The position numbers were made by a program, and so were the translations under genes. Shown here in pieces: positions 1 through 11,837 of a stretch of DNA of 64,000 bases. Source of the stretch: Flaccisagitta enflata (taxonomy: Eukaryota > Chaetognatha > Sagittoidea > Aphragmophora); NCBI GenBank assembly GCA_965153355.1, contig OZ231126.1, positions 55,180,001-55,244,000 of the forward strand. The letters are read 5' to 3'. Numbering within the stretch: position 1 is the stretch's first letter; each line of letters opens with the position of its first letter. The notes beneath the pieces were generated by a model. It worked only from the letters and a program-made list of their open reading frames with translations, did no database searches and was not told the DNA's origin.

Positions 1-351
1 ATGTGTTTTCTTAAATGGGAAGCTCTAAACTGCATGGGGGAAAAAGGCAAGACATTATAGCAGCTGGAGTCAGTTTTATTATCATGCTTGTTTCAACTAT
101 TTCTTACAGCATAAACATCAACTGTAAGCTAACTAATGTTTGGTTCAGAAAAATGATTATTCATTGCCACGCTTGTGCTGCAATTATAATCATTCAACCA
201 GGAACAGTATAGAATCAAATCGAATTGAATAAAATTTAATCAGATGGAATAGAAGTATGGGAAAGGGGGTGGGTGGCGGCCAGTTTTAGTCCTTGTGCAT
301 ATGACTCTGCATCCACTTTTGTCAAATCGATCGAGTAGTCAGTCTGCCCCG
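1..351. other. intergenic, nothing recognised
   Basis: No long open frame, repeat match within the window or RNA gene was seen. Short open frames here show no domain. Confidence 0.4.
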
Positions 352-467
352 CCACCGCCGTTTTATTTCTTGGCCTCATAGCCCTGCCCAAATGATCTGG
401 GATATATCAAATATGGCTCCTACCCACCCGTATACAACTCCGGTAACCGTGTATCCGGCCTTGTTCT
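352..467 (-). repeat. family A element, partial copy
   Basis: On the minus strand it begins at the family A start (ACAAGGCCGGATACACGG), followed by the GGGTGGG block and the block complementary to GCCCAAATGATCT. The far half with the tetranucleotide tract and terminal hairpin is missing, so this is a truncated copy. Confidence 0.6.
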
Positions 468-719
468 TTATCAGATGGGTCGGATATTTCTGGACATTAC
501 CTTTTCCATCAGATGGTACACAGTCAGTGAACATAAAGGATCCTAGCAGATTGGGTCCCTGGGCTGCTTTACAATTGGATGCTCAAAGAATCTGTTGATA
601 GTATGAATATATAGTGTTAGTATACCTCAGACAGTCACAGCATGTGCACAGCGTTTGTCATTAGGATTTGGGTAAAAATGTCCTAGAGTAGCTGTTCTTA
701 ACTGAAAAATACTGACTAG
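468..719. other. intergenic, nothing recognised
   Basis: No feature seen. The retrotransposon homology begins close to 720-735. Confidence 0.35.
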
Positions 720-734
720 TAACTTATCACTCCT

Positions 735-1478
735 TACAAGTCAGCAAAGCGCATTGTCAGTCGGCAACGCGAAGCGCCAACAAAGCTTTTTCGGCTCATT
801 CTAAAAGATGAAGAGACCAAGAAAAAACTACTGAGAGATGGCATCAATCTTGATCAGATGCACTACAGGTGCGAGCTGGCGCTTGAAGAAAAAAAGTCGT
901 ATCCGAAAGTGCTTCAATGTTATAAATGTCAAGAGCTAGGCGACCACTTGGCCGCAGCATGCACAAAGGAACAGAAATGTGTCTTATGTTCTGGCCCTCA
1001 CAGAAAGACTGACTGCAAAGCCACAAAAAATGAGTTCAAATGCGCGAATTGCGCGGGAAACCACGCGTCGTGGTCTCAAGAGTGCCCTCGACTCCGGGAG
1101 GCAGTTGATGCCAAAAAAACGCCGACCTTTGCTCAAGTTGCCTCTGCCACCGTGACACCTCAGTACTTAATGGAAGTGATTCAAGAGCTCAAAATGAGCA
1201 TGGTGATGCTTGTGACTGAGGTCGTGTCTCGCAGCATTTGCGAGCTGACTTACAACATACAAGACAAGAAGGTAAGCAAGCTTGGTCTTCCTCTTCGAGT
1301 CGCATCCATCGCCACCAACGCCGCTAATGCAGCAAACAAACTCAGCTTTGGGCCTGCCACGGCACCTATTGACAAAATGGTAGTCAAAGAAAGTGTCCAT
1401 GCGAAATGCTTTCCCAAAAAACCTGCCACGGATGCAAGCAACATCGGAAACAACAGTGAGGCCGTTACTAGCTCATAA
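735..1478 (+). pseudogene. non-LTR retrotransposon ORF1 (gag-like, CCHC zinc knuckles), 5'-truncated
   Basis: The frame is open from about 735, upstream of the first Met at 858, and reads into a nucleic-acid-binding ORF1 of the Jockey/CR1 type. Starting near the first Met there are successive cysteine knuckles: CYKCQELGDHLAAAC, then CVLCSGPHRKTDC, then CANCAGNHASWSQEC. Before the knuckles is a charged segment (LRDGINLDQMHYRCE) of the kind that precedes them in Jockey-type ORF1s. The C-terminal part is basic and low in complexity. The product would bind element RNA in a ribonucleoprotein. The stop TAA at 1476-1478 overlaps the ATG of the next ORF by one base. The N-terminal half of ORF1 is absent. 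A cellular zinc-knuckle gene is possible but unlikely given the endonuclease frame directly downstream. Confidence 0.8.
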
Positions 1479-3250
1479 TGGCTGCCTCTCACAGTTTGTA
1501 CAAATATGAGATTCTTCTTCTTAACATCCGTGGCGTTAGAAGTAACAAGGTAAACTTGGAAAATTACTTGGCAGAAATGCATTATCCTGAAATTATTTGC
1601 CTCAATGAAACGAAGCTTCCGAAAAACAAACATTTTGAAATCAATGGATATACGATTTCAGCGAGACGAGAGCACAGTGACATTGGTGGCTCGCGTGGGA
1701 GCATGATTTTGACGCGCAATGATGTGGCAGGAGTAATTGAACTAGAAAATCTTAAGCAAAATTTCAAACTTCACGATGAGATCATTAGCATCAGGAAATC
1801 AAGGTGATTCTCGTCCAAATCTCAAGTCTTTTATTACAATTACCATCATTAAATCAGGCCATAGTGATTTTGTTATATGAAAGATGTGAGTACATCTAGT
1901 TGGGGAATCTAAAGTATAAAAAACACGTTTTGGGGCTCGACAAAAAATGATTCCAGGCATGAACATTTTAAATTCATTGATAAAACTACAATCTTATTCC
2001 TCATATAACAATGGCAGTTTCACCCGCTGCGATCCTCCGGTGGAAAAGAAGAATGCAGATCTGATTATTGGTAATGTTGAATCATAAAACTATTCAAAAA
2101 TTTGGGTTGGCTTCGACGTGAGCAGCAGTACTATCTATTCATGCTGTTCTTCAATTTGACTCTGACTTTACAAATCCTCTCAAGACAAGAAGACGAAAAA
2201 ATAGTGCTCTGAAATGGAATCTGAATCTTGAGGAAGCATCGCTTTCGATACAGAAAGGCATCACATAGCTGATCTTGATCTTAATGTAGAACCATTACTA
2301 ATCAAATAAAAACACCTTTGAAGAAAAGTTGCCCTGAAGTAACTGTAATCCGGCGGCGGCCTAAATGCAATTTCACCTGAAATCAGGCCCGGTCAAAAGA
2401 ACGCCACGTTGGCGGCGGCGTGCCTTGGCCCGGCAATGGTGATTACGCTGCAGTAAGAGAAATTATGACTAGAATTAACCGTCTTGGCAACGAGATTAAA
2501 AAGATCCAAAAGAATGAAAAGAAGCGAGATTTGGAACGCCATTGTCAGAGCCTCAACAACGAGACAAATCCCAAAAAGTTTTTCAAAACATTTGGCATTG
2601 TGGCAAAACCCATCCTCAACGAAGAAACCTCGTCGACGCAACGTCCGGTGGAGGATGAAAATGGCTTAAGAGCAACTTCTGCTGAAGAAAAAGCCAATCC
2701 TTTTTGCTTGTCGCCTTCAACGCATCCATCAGGAGCCTGATTATGTAGGTTTCGATGCAGGATGGAAAATCTCAGTTGAGAGATATCTTGCTGAGAATGA
2801 GAAGATATTCAAAGTTGAAAATAACAAATCTTATCTCGAGAATGAATTTGGAGATGACTCTGAACTGTGTAATCCAGTGAGCGTTGATGAATTTGATAAA
2901 AATCTTGCACGATGCAAGAACAAGTCCGCCGCTGGTCATGACGGTATAAATTATCATCTCCAAAAGATTACCAGACAGAAACGAAAGCTTATGTAGTCTT
3001 CTCCGATGCTATTCGACTGGTCTTTAAAACTCTGAAATCATGCATTGTCAAGTCATACAACCAAATAAAGTATAATTTACAAAACTAAAGACTATCAACT
3101 GCTTTCATGTGTTGGTAAAAATACTTTACAGAAAAAATTGTTATCCTGGAACTAAATAATTTGCATATGGAGACCAACAAATGTTTTGCAAGAGTTATGG
3201 GTGGCACTGAACGCAAACCATGACTGGTAACTGTTAGGTGTCGGAAGCAA
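1478..3250 (+). pseudogene. non-LTR retrotransposon ORF2 remnant (endonuclease then RT), multiply broken
   Basis: From the ATG at 1478 the frame encodes the start of an APE-type endonuclease: an N-terminal ILLLNIRGVRSNK block, then PEIICLNETKL with the catalytic-type Glu, then a GGSRG turn. It stops at 1807. Beyond that, similarity continues in shifted frames. About 2420-2740 gives the linker between endonuclease and RT (REIMTRINRLGNEI), and about 2740-2995 gives the pre-RT motif ending KSAAGHDGIN, close to the usual KAPGPDGI. About 3085-3130 gives a weak LSCVGKIL block. Several stops and frame changes show it cannot encode an active enzyme. It would have nicked DNA and primed reverse transcription on target DNA. 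No catalytic YADD box was found, so the 3' half is missing or unrecognisable. Confidence 0.75.
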
Positions 3251-4345
3251 GCCGCGTTCTAAAACGTGAGTACCGCGGCGCGGCGGCGCTGAGGCGGCTT
3301 TCGATCGATATGCTGGCACCAGTGGAATTCGGTTTCAAACGGAAAATCTAAATCTTCTGATCGCGTTATATATGCAACTACTGACTCACATTCCTGACAA
3401 GACAGAACTCTAAGTACTTTCTATGAAGATGCTACTACAATCTAAATACTCTCAGCGCTTTGAGACACCCAAAGGAAGGCCAGTGTCTGTGCTCTAATCA
3501 CCATCATGTTTGTGTTCCTTTATCTGATAGAATCCAGCTGTAACAGTGTATCCCAGTTCATAAATGAAACACAGCATTGTCAGACATCCTTTATCACAGA
3601 ATCATTCATAGGTATTCTACAAGCTGCAGAAATCAGCTCAGTATTTTTTAGGGGCTGGGTGTGGAAGTGGAGGAAGTGAAGTAAATGGCGATAAGTCAGG
3701 GTCTTTGTCATATTCTTTGGGACCATAACTCTGAAACCATCACATATTCAACATTATAATAGGGCCAGCTCAGAGTCCTAAATTCCTTAGGATTAGTAGC
3801 CATTTTATGTTCAAGAATCACATTGACTCAATAATATAAAACAGGCTATTTCTGTGAACTAAATGTCTTCAGTTCTCTCAGGAAGTGGCTGAATGCAGCC
3901 TCTTATGCGACTGTGCACTATCTGTTAATCGTGGTATAGTAGTAATGTATACTTTCACTCTAGTCCCAAATCTCTCATGGCAACACATTAAAATGACATA
4001 ATTCATTACTTAATGCTAAAGACACACTTGGGTATATTAGATACTCTTAAGTCATCAACTATCTAAGATAAATATTAGATGATTTATTCGACCCTAATTA
4101 TATACTTGGCAAAAATGGGCAAGTGGTATTCAATATAAAATAGCAATGCAAGTTATAGCCCGCCAGTATCAGCTCAAATCTATCTCCTCTGGATCTTATC
4201 CTGAATGGCAGAAGGAATTTGTAACGGAAATTGTAACTAATCTATATGAATTTCTAACGGTAAAATCTAGGCAAAACTGCCAAGACAACTTTTCAATTTT
4301 ATCTCATTTGACACTGATGAAACTTGTTTCCGTTCATGATTACAC
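3251..4345. other. intergenic, nothing recognised
   Basis: AT-rich sequence with a small GC-rich island near 3260-3300 (CGCGGCGCGGCGGCG). A short open frame at 4146-4355 has no domain and runs into the LINE-tail repeat. No gene can be supported. Confidence 0.35.
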
Positions 4346-4556
4346 GACTATTTAATGTTTTTGTTTGCTTGTGTTTTTGTTTTGTTTTTGTTTTTGTTTT
4401 TGTTTTTGTTTATTTATCTGTATTTAATTGATGCATTTTAAGATTATTTGAACCGGGGGGAAGGGATTTGACTCTTGTTTGAATCCATATCGTCCCTTTG
4501 TACTTGTATTTTTTGCTTGTACTATAAACGTCTTTCATTTCATTTTAATTCATTTC
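4346..4556 (+). repeat. LINE 3' tail repeat, copy 1
   Basis: A T/G-rich stretch (GTTTTT repeats) is followed by a block containing GAAGGGATTTGACTCTTG and ATCCATATCGTCCC, ending in TTTCATT repeats. The same block lies at 38341-38538, where it ends in (ATTC)n. Two copies sharing a unique 3' block and a short tandem tail is the usual signature of a LINE 3' end. The parent element is not identified. Confidence 0.65.
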
Positions 4557-4799
4557 CTCTCTAATGAAACTTCAATCAATTATCATCTACATAACAGCTT
4601 TTGTCATAACTGTCTTTATATAGCCTTTAATCATAATATATGAAAACTAAATAATATTAAGTTATCCCCGACACTGGTTTACAGTCTCTGCTATGATAAC
4701 TGTAAACACAAACATCTAAAATTATTAAATTAAGGAATTAATATTATACAAGGGCCATTGGGTCATATTAAACTAACATGTAGATTACTTCTTTTCAAT
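4557..4799. other. AT-rich intergenic, 3' of histone H1
   Basis: This is the 3' flank of the minus-strand H1 gene. I see no histone stem-loop matching the GGYYCTTTTNAGRRCC type close to the stop codon. Confidence 0.35.
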
Positions 4800-5396
4800 T
4801 TATAGCCTTCTTGGCAGCCAGGTTCTTCTATAGTTTCTTAATACAACTTCTGTGTATATCAGAATCTTTTGACACCCAGGCTTCTTGGCAGCCGCAGTTT
4901 TCTGCGCAACTGCCTTCTTGGCGGGAGATTTGGCGGCCTTTTTGGCAGCCGGTTTCTTGGCGGCCTTCTTGGCGAGAGACTTCTTGGCCGCGGGTTTCTT
5001 GGCAGCGGCCTTTTTGGGAGTCTTCTTGGCTGCGGGCTTCTTGACGACCTTCTTGGGCGTCTTCTTGGCGGCGGGCTTCTTCTTGGGCTTCTCGACCTTG
5101 GCGGCCTTGAAGGTGCCGGCGTGACCCTTGGCGGTGACAAGTTTGCCTCCGGCGACGCCGCGTTTCAAAGCCAGGTTGAGGTTGGTGTTGGTGGCTTTGG
5201 TGTCTTCAACCTTAAAGTTGGCGAGGATGTACTTCTTGATGGCGACTTTAGAAGAACCCTTCTTATCGGCGAGACCGACGATGGCTTTGGTGACCATTTC
5301 ACCGTAAGGAGGGTGAGCCGCGGGCTTCTTGGGCTTGGCGGCCTTCTTCACTTTGGCGGCCGGGGCGGCGGCAGGGGCAGCGGCGGCTTCAGACAT
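4800..5396 (-). CDS. histone H1 (linker histone)
   Basis: This intronless 198-residue protein binds linker DNA at the nucleosome dyad. Residues 1-27 are an Ala/Lys/Pro-rich tail (MSEAAAAPAAAP). Residues about 28-95 form the winged-helix globular domain, seen as HPPYGEMVTKAIVGL, then KGSSKVAIKKYI, then ALKRGVAGGKLV and GHAGTFK. Residues about 96-178 are a Lys/Ala/Pro tail built of PAAKKTPKK-type repeats. The length and layout are normal for H1. The last 24 residues (from about CQKILIYTEVV) are hydrophobic and unlike an H1 tail, and the final AAGAAG-rich bases read as a Lys/Ala tail in another frame. An insertion plus frameshift near the 3' end is therefore likely. The start is the first Met of the conserved MSE N-terminus. 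It is GC-rich compared with its flanks. No other core histone gene is nearby. Confidence 0.93.
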   Translation of the reverse strand: MSEAAAAPAAAPAAKVKKAAKPKKPAAHPPYGEMVTKAIVGLADKKGSSKVAIKKYILANFKVEDTKATNTNLNLALKRGVAGGKLVTAKGHAGTFKAAKVEKPKKKPAAKKTPKKVVKKPAAKKTPKKAAAKKPAAKKSLAKKAAKKPAAKKAAKSPAKKAVAQKTAAAKKPGCQKILIYTEVVLRNYRRTWLPRRL

Positions 5397-6620
5397 GTTT
5401 AGCGGAGTTTTGTTGGTCTTGACAGACGAGAGATGAGAAGAGGTTTTTCCTTAATTGGCTTTGGATCGTTGATCGAAAGGCGGGATTCGGGTTTGGTACC
5501 TCAACCGAAATCCCCCTCCTTCTTACTTCGTGCGCTCTCTACGATCGAACCTCGGCGACAGCATGTCGAGTGAGATTTCAAATTGGAGGACAAAATATTG
5601 CGAGATTGTGTTAGTTCGCAGTAATGTTTTTGATAATATTTCTGTTAAAACAGTATCAAATGTAATAATTTGCATATCATATTGTACCTGGTTTAGTTCT
5701 CTATCGTTTGGTGTCTTCCTTTATCATCACATTTAGGTTTCATTGAGTTTATCGCACTTGAACACCTTGGGGTCTTATCATCGGCATTGCACATAAGATC
5801 GTTGGTTACCTTTAATGTATTTCTAATATTGAGAAAAAAAGTACCATTGATATTGTACTCCATTCACGAAAAGCGTTTTAAAACTAAGGTGGATATTGTT
5901 GAGCAATAAAAAAATCTTTGATTTTCGGCTTTTATTACTCATTAAAATGGTTGGAAATAATAGTAACAAGCACACATTTTTCTCAATCGAGTCTCGGTCT
6001 GGGAAGTTGATTCAGCCGAACAACGATTTCGCATGTTGGCCGATGATGATTCAAAGGCTAAATTAAGAACATCGTAGTTATTTTATCAGTAGCTATCTTT
6101 ATCTCTTTTGAAGGCTTTGGCCAAAAAAATGACGCTCTTTTCAAAAATAAAAAGTTCACACATTTTTTCGTGGACCTTTTTCATTTTGACCCAGATGTTG
6201 CAAATTCAATGAACATCACTTTACATAGGAGAATTCTCAGAACACTCGTTGCTTAGGTGAAGCTTATATTGTCTTAGTCTGTGGGTTTTTTGAATGCGTT
6301 TTGCGGTTAAACTAGAAAAGTCTGATCAGCTAAAAACAGGCTGAGAAGAAAAACTCTAGAATGTTTGTTGGATAGCAATTCAGACAGTGTTTAATGGTAA
6401 ACAGAAATTAATGAAGATCAATAAATGTTAAAAGGTGAAGTTAAAACTCTTTTCAGATCATTAAGCAAATTATCCAACTTCTGATCAAGCTTCTGTTTCT
6501 TACTCTTTACAGAATGTTTGTTGATTATATCTTAAGTTATTAGTTTTTACTTTTTTTTTTCTTTTTTTCATTTTTCTCTCCGTCTGTTCTCGCTTATTAA
6601 CAATCAATTTATCTATTCAT
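5397..6620. other. intergenic, nothing recognised apart from the CCAAT
   Basis: AT-rich DNA upstream of H1 with short open frames lacking any domain. No repeat partner was noticed within the window. Confidence 0.35.
5454..5458 (-). promoter_or_regulatory. possible CCAAT box upstream of H1
   Basis: CCAAT is read on the minus strand about 58 bases upstream of the H1 ATG. No clear TATA box or H1-specific AAACACA element was seen. It may be coincidental. Confidence 0.3.
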
Positions 6621-6659
6621 GATTATATTTATCTATCTATCTATCTATCTATCTATCTG

Positions 6660-6713
<54 letters not shown>

Positions 6714-6716
6714 CAT
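6621..6716. repeat. (ATCT)n microsatellite
   Basis: About 24 near-perfect tetranucleotide units with one or two interruptions. Confidence 0.95.
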
Positions 6717-6774
6717 TTCTCCATCTATAAAATATTAGGAAATGTTGTCTTACATCAAAGTAAATCATAAACGT

Positions 6775-7156
6775 CGCAAAAGTGTTAGATGGTCAGTGGT
6801 ACCCATACCCTGCCTATGTAGGTTGTGATTAAAAATGAGGGAGGGAGCAGGGCGGTGGCCCCAAGAGGGTCAATGATCTATGCTTTCACAAATATGGAGA
6901 ATTTTCTCATTCTCCTTCTTCTCCTACTTCTTCCCCTTCCTTTGCTTTCACAAATATAGGGAATTTTCTCCTTCTCCTTCTAGCAATTGGGATTTGGTCC
7001 TTTGGGTTGGGATTTGGTCCTTTGGGCTGAGATTTGGGCCTCAAGGCTAGAGTTGGGCCTTCATCTTGGGATTTAGGCCTCGAGGCAGGGATTTGGGCCT
7101 CGCTGCTAGGATTTGGCCCTTAAAGCTAAGATTTGGGCCCTGAGACTGAGATTAGG
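6775..7156 (-). repeat. family B element, truncated (B1)
   Basis: It begins with the family B end (GTCGCAAAAGTG) and the constant block TGGTCAGTGGTACCC, then GGCGGTGGCCCC. The core is a 20-bp minisatellite (type GGGATTTGGTCCTTTGGGCT) from about 6985 to 7155. The distal arm is lost where the 1-kb tandem duplication begins. Confidence 0.7.
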
Positions 7157-7969
7157 GCTCGAGCCTTTAGAATATATTAGAAAAAAAAAAACGAATGGAA
7201 TAGAGAATAAATAAAGAATAATCGGATAGAACAAAAATGGATGTTAGAAAAAATATTGTGAAGAAAAACAGAAGACAAATATAAAATACAGGATAGTAGT
7301 GTTTAGAAAAGATAGAATGATTGTTCATATTTCATGAAATGTAACCAAGCACAAATGAAGAGAAAGAACAAACAGCGATCAGAAAAGGAGACCGTTTTAC
7401 CATCATGGAAAAGAACCAAAATAACAAAGATAACAACAATTGCAACAACAAGCACAAAATCGACGCCAACGACAATAACAACAACAACAACAACAACGAC
7501 AGCTGCAGCAACGCGAACAACAGCAGCAACAGCAACAGCGGCAACATATAACAACATTATAACAAAAACAACAACAACAATAATAGCAACAACAACAGCA
7601 ACAACATATAATAATATTAACAACAACATATATATAACATAACCAATAATAACAATAAACAACAGCACAACATATATATAGCAACAACATATAACAATAC
7701 GACAACAACAGCAGCAGCAACAGCAATAACAATAATATAACAGCAACATTATAACAACAGCAACAATAACAACAACAAAAACAACATATATGCTGCTAAC
7801 AACAACAACAGCTAACAACAACAACCAACAAAACAAACAACAGCAACAACAACAGCAACAATATAAAAATAATACAAGCCGCTAATATGCCAATAATAAC
7901 TATTAATAACCAACAAAAACAAAAACAAAAGCAAAAACAAAAACAAAAACAAAAACAGAAACAAAAACA

Positions 7970-8001
<32 letters not shown>

Positions 8002-8846
8002 GCAACAACAGCAACAACAGCAACAACAACAACAACAACAACTCATTCGGAGGAAGAGATCACTGCAACCACACTGGGAACGAGTTTTATCTCTCATCCC
8101 ACTTTCGATTTTTTCCGCGATTTTTCCAACCAACAGATTACCAAATTTGCTCACGTCATCGTTTTTATACCGCAATTTCGAGCCTTTAGAATATATTAGA
8201 AAAAAAAAACGAATGGAATAGAGAATAAATAAAGAATAATCGGATAGAACAAAAATGGATGTTAGAAAAAATATTGTGAAGAAAAACAGAAGACAAATAT
8301 AAAATACAGGATAGTAGTGTTTAGAAAAGATAGAATGATGGTTCATATTTCATGAAATGTAACCAAGCACAAATGAAGAGAAAGAACAAACAGCGATCAG
8401 AAAAGGAGACCGTTTTACCATCATGGAAAAGAACCAAAATAACAAAGATAACAACAATTGCAACAACAAAAACAAAATCAGCAACAACAGCAACAGCAAC
8501 AACAGCAGCAGCAGCAGCAGCAGCAACGGCAACAACAATAACAACAATAACAACAAAAACAACAACAGCAACAACAGCAGCAAACAACAGCAACAGCAAG
8601 CAGCAGCAGCAACAGCAGCAGCAGCGGCAGCAGCGGCAGCAGCTTGGTGCTGGCAACCTGACAACGACCTTAACAGCAATATGGCAGCAGCAGCGGCAGC
8701 GCCTTAGCAGGAGCAGCAGCAGCAGCAACAGCAGCAACAGCAGCAGCCAACAGCCCCAACAACAGCAGCGCGCTAACAGCAAGCAACGTAACTATGCGTA
8801 ACAAAAACTAATATGTGCAGCAGCGCAACAGCAACAACAACAACAG

Positions 8847-8883
<37 letters not shown>

Positions 8884-9178
8884 AGCAGCAAAAGCAACTA
8901 CAAATATGCCAACAACAACAACAACAACAATAATATATAAAAGCAAAAACAAAAATAAAATAAAAATAAAAATAAAATAAATAAAAAAACAAAAGTATAA
9001 CAACATAATAACAACATATTAGCAACTATAACTATTAATATAAAATATGTAATCATTCGGGAAAAAGATCACCAACCACAGGAACAGAGTTTTATCTCTC
9101 ATCCCACTCGGTCACTGATTTTCAACCAACAGATTTTAAATTTACTCATCATGTTTTTATCTACCAATTTCAAATCTT
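7157..9178. repeat. two-unit tandem duplication of about 1 kb with CAA/CAG-rich cores
   Basis: Unit 1 is 7157-8178 and unit 2 is 8179-9178. Both open with the same roughly 300-bp block (CGAGCCTTTAGAATATATTA through AGATAACAACAATTGCAACA), nearly identical base for base. Both close with TTTATCTCTCATCCCACT plus an ACAGATT...TTTACTC block. Between them are CAA, CAG and CAAAAA tracts that differ in length and interruption. The long poly-Asn/Gln/Thr frames here are repeat translations rather than genes. Confidence 0.85.
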
Positions 9179-9684
9179 GTCCTGTACCTTCTGTCCTATA
9201 TCTATCTGTGTCTATAATCTCTCTGCTTCTTTCCTCTTTTATATTGCTTAATTTCTTATTCTAATCTGCGTGTTCGTACTTTGTCTATCTCTCTTCTTCG
9301 TTGTTCTTTTTCCTTCCCTCTTCTTTTTCTTTATATCTCATTTCTTGCTTCTTCTTTTTTCTTTCCTTCTATTGTTTTCTTTGTTTCTTTGTTTCTTTGT
9401 TTCTTTGTTTCTTTGTTTCTTTGTTTTGTTCTTTGTTTTCTTTTGTTTCTTGTTTCTTTTGATTCTTTCAGTGCTAATATTTCTTTCTATGTTCGATCTT
9501 ACTCTCACTCTTCTTCTTCTTTTCTTTCTTTTTCTTTCTTTCTTTCTTTCTTTCTTTCTGCTCTTTCATTATTTGATTCTTTCTCTCTACCTTTTTTTCT
9601 CTTTTCTCTTTCTTTCTTCCTTTCTTTCTTATTTCATTTCCGTTATTTTTCAGCTATTTTCCCTATCTCTCTCTCATATATAAT
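9179..9684. repeat. pyrimidine-rich tract (TTTC-type)
   Basis: Long T/C-rich strand with TTTCTTTG and TTTC runs. The open frames through it are low-complexity Phe/Ser/Leu and are not genes. Confidence 0.8.
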
Positions 9685-9705
9685 ATATATATTAACATAA
9701 TATAT

Positions 9706-9758
<53 letters not shown>

Positions 9759-9809
9759 CTCTCTCTGGTTTTTGTGATCCTAAAATCCAGGACTGAGCAA
9801 TCATGGATG

Positions 9810-9866
<57 letters not shown>
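9685..9866. repeat. (AT)n then (CA)n microsatellites
   Basis: An AT dinucleotide tract lies at about 9707-9752 and a CA tract at about 9813-9864, separated by unique sequence. Confidence 0.95.
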
Positions 9867-10371
<505 letters not shown>

Positions 10372-10683
10372 TTCTTCTGGTTATCCACAGTGCTGCAGCC
10401 ACACGCATTTTCTGATCTACAACCGGCATTACAGAGGGTGAAACATGTCAAGAGGGAAAAGAGGAAAGTGAAGAAAAATGAAAAGAAAGGGAAAAGATGA
10501 AATAGGATGTAAAGACAGACCGAAGGACAGAAAAGCAGAGTCGACGGACTGCGGCACAGAGGCTGTCGGACAAGCAGCATCAGCCAGACGAGCAGTGAGG
10601 CTGAAAAACCCAGCAGATCGACAAGCGACTGATAGACACAGCTGACAGATACAGCTGACAAACACAGGGATAAACTGGTGTCA

Positions 10684-11152
10684 GAGATCGCACATGGTCA
10701 GCAGTACCCGATGCCCCGTGAGCGATCAGTAAAAGTGGAGGCGGGGAGCAGGCAGCAGCCCCAAAGGTGCAATGTCTGCCAGCTGAGGAAATTTCGGAAG
10801 CGCGTCTGAGGGCATATTTCAGGCCTTAGATGACTGATTGGCAAAAGAAGGCTGGAGGGAGGCAAATTAAAACAGAAACAGGTGGGGGGTTGGAGGTAAT
10901 CGACCACAGGAACATTTGATGCCAGTAGGCTAATTGAGGTCTGGAGGGCAGATCTGAGGTCTGGAGGGTGGTGGGGCAGGTGGGGGGGCGCTGATTTGAG
11001 CCTGGGGGTCGATTTGAGGCCTGAAGGGCTGAATTTAGGGCTGTGAGGGCAAAATTTGAGAGGCAGTAATGGCAGAGGACGGAGGACGGAAGGACGGACG
11101 TCAAATTCTGTGTTCTACAGGACATCAGCCCTTTGGGGCGCTGCTAAAAAAG
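10684..11152 (-). repeat. family B element (B2)
   Basis: The element starts with GATCGCACATGGTCAGCAGT and the GGCAGCAGCCCCAAAGG arm. The core is a degenerate GAGGTCTGGAGGGC-type minisatellite (about 10925-11065). It ends with the opposing arm (TGTGTTCTACAGGACATCAG then CCTTTGGGGCGCTGC). The arms are inverted repeats of each other. Confidence 0.75.

Positions 11153-11836
<684 letters not shown>

Positions 11837-11837
<1 letters not shown>

Noticed and set aside
858-1478. Cellular CCHC zinc-finger (CNBP-like) gene
   Set aside because: Knuckle spacing and the immediately following endonuclease frame fit a retrotransposon ORF1.
4800-5396. Histone gene cluster
   Set aside because: Only H1 is present; no H2A, H2B, H3 or H4 frame was seen nearby.
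7303-9025. Long poly-Gln/Asn/Thr and poly-Leu/Val/Cys open frames
   Set aside because: They follow the CAA/CAG repeats in several frames on both strands, and the composition is dictated by the repeat.
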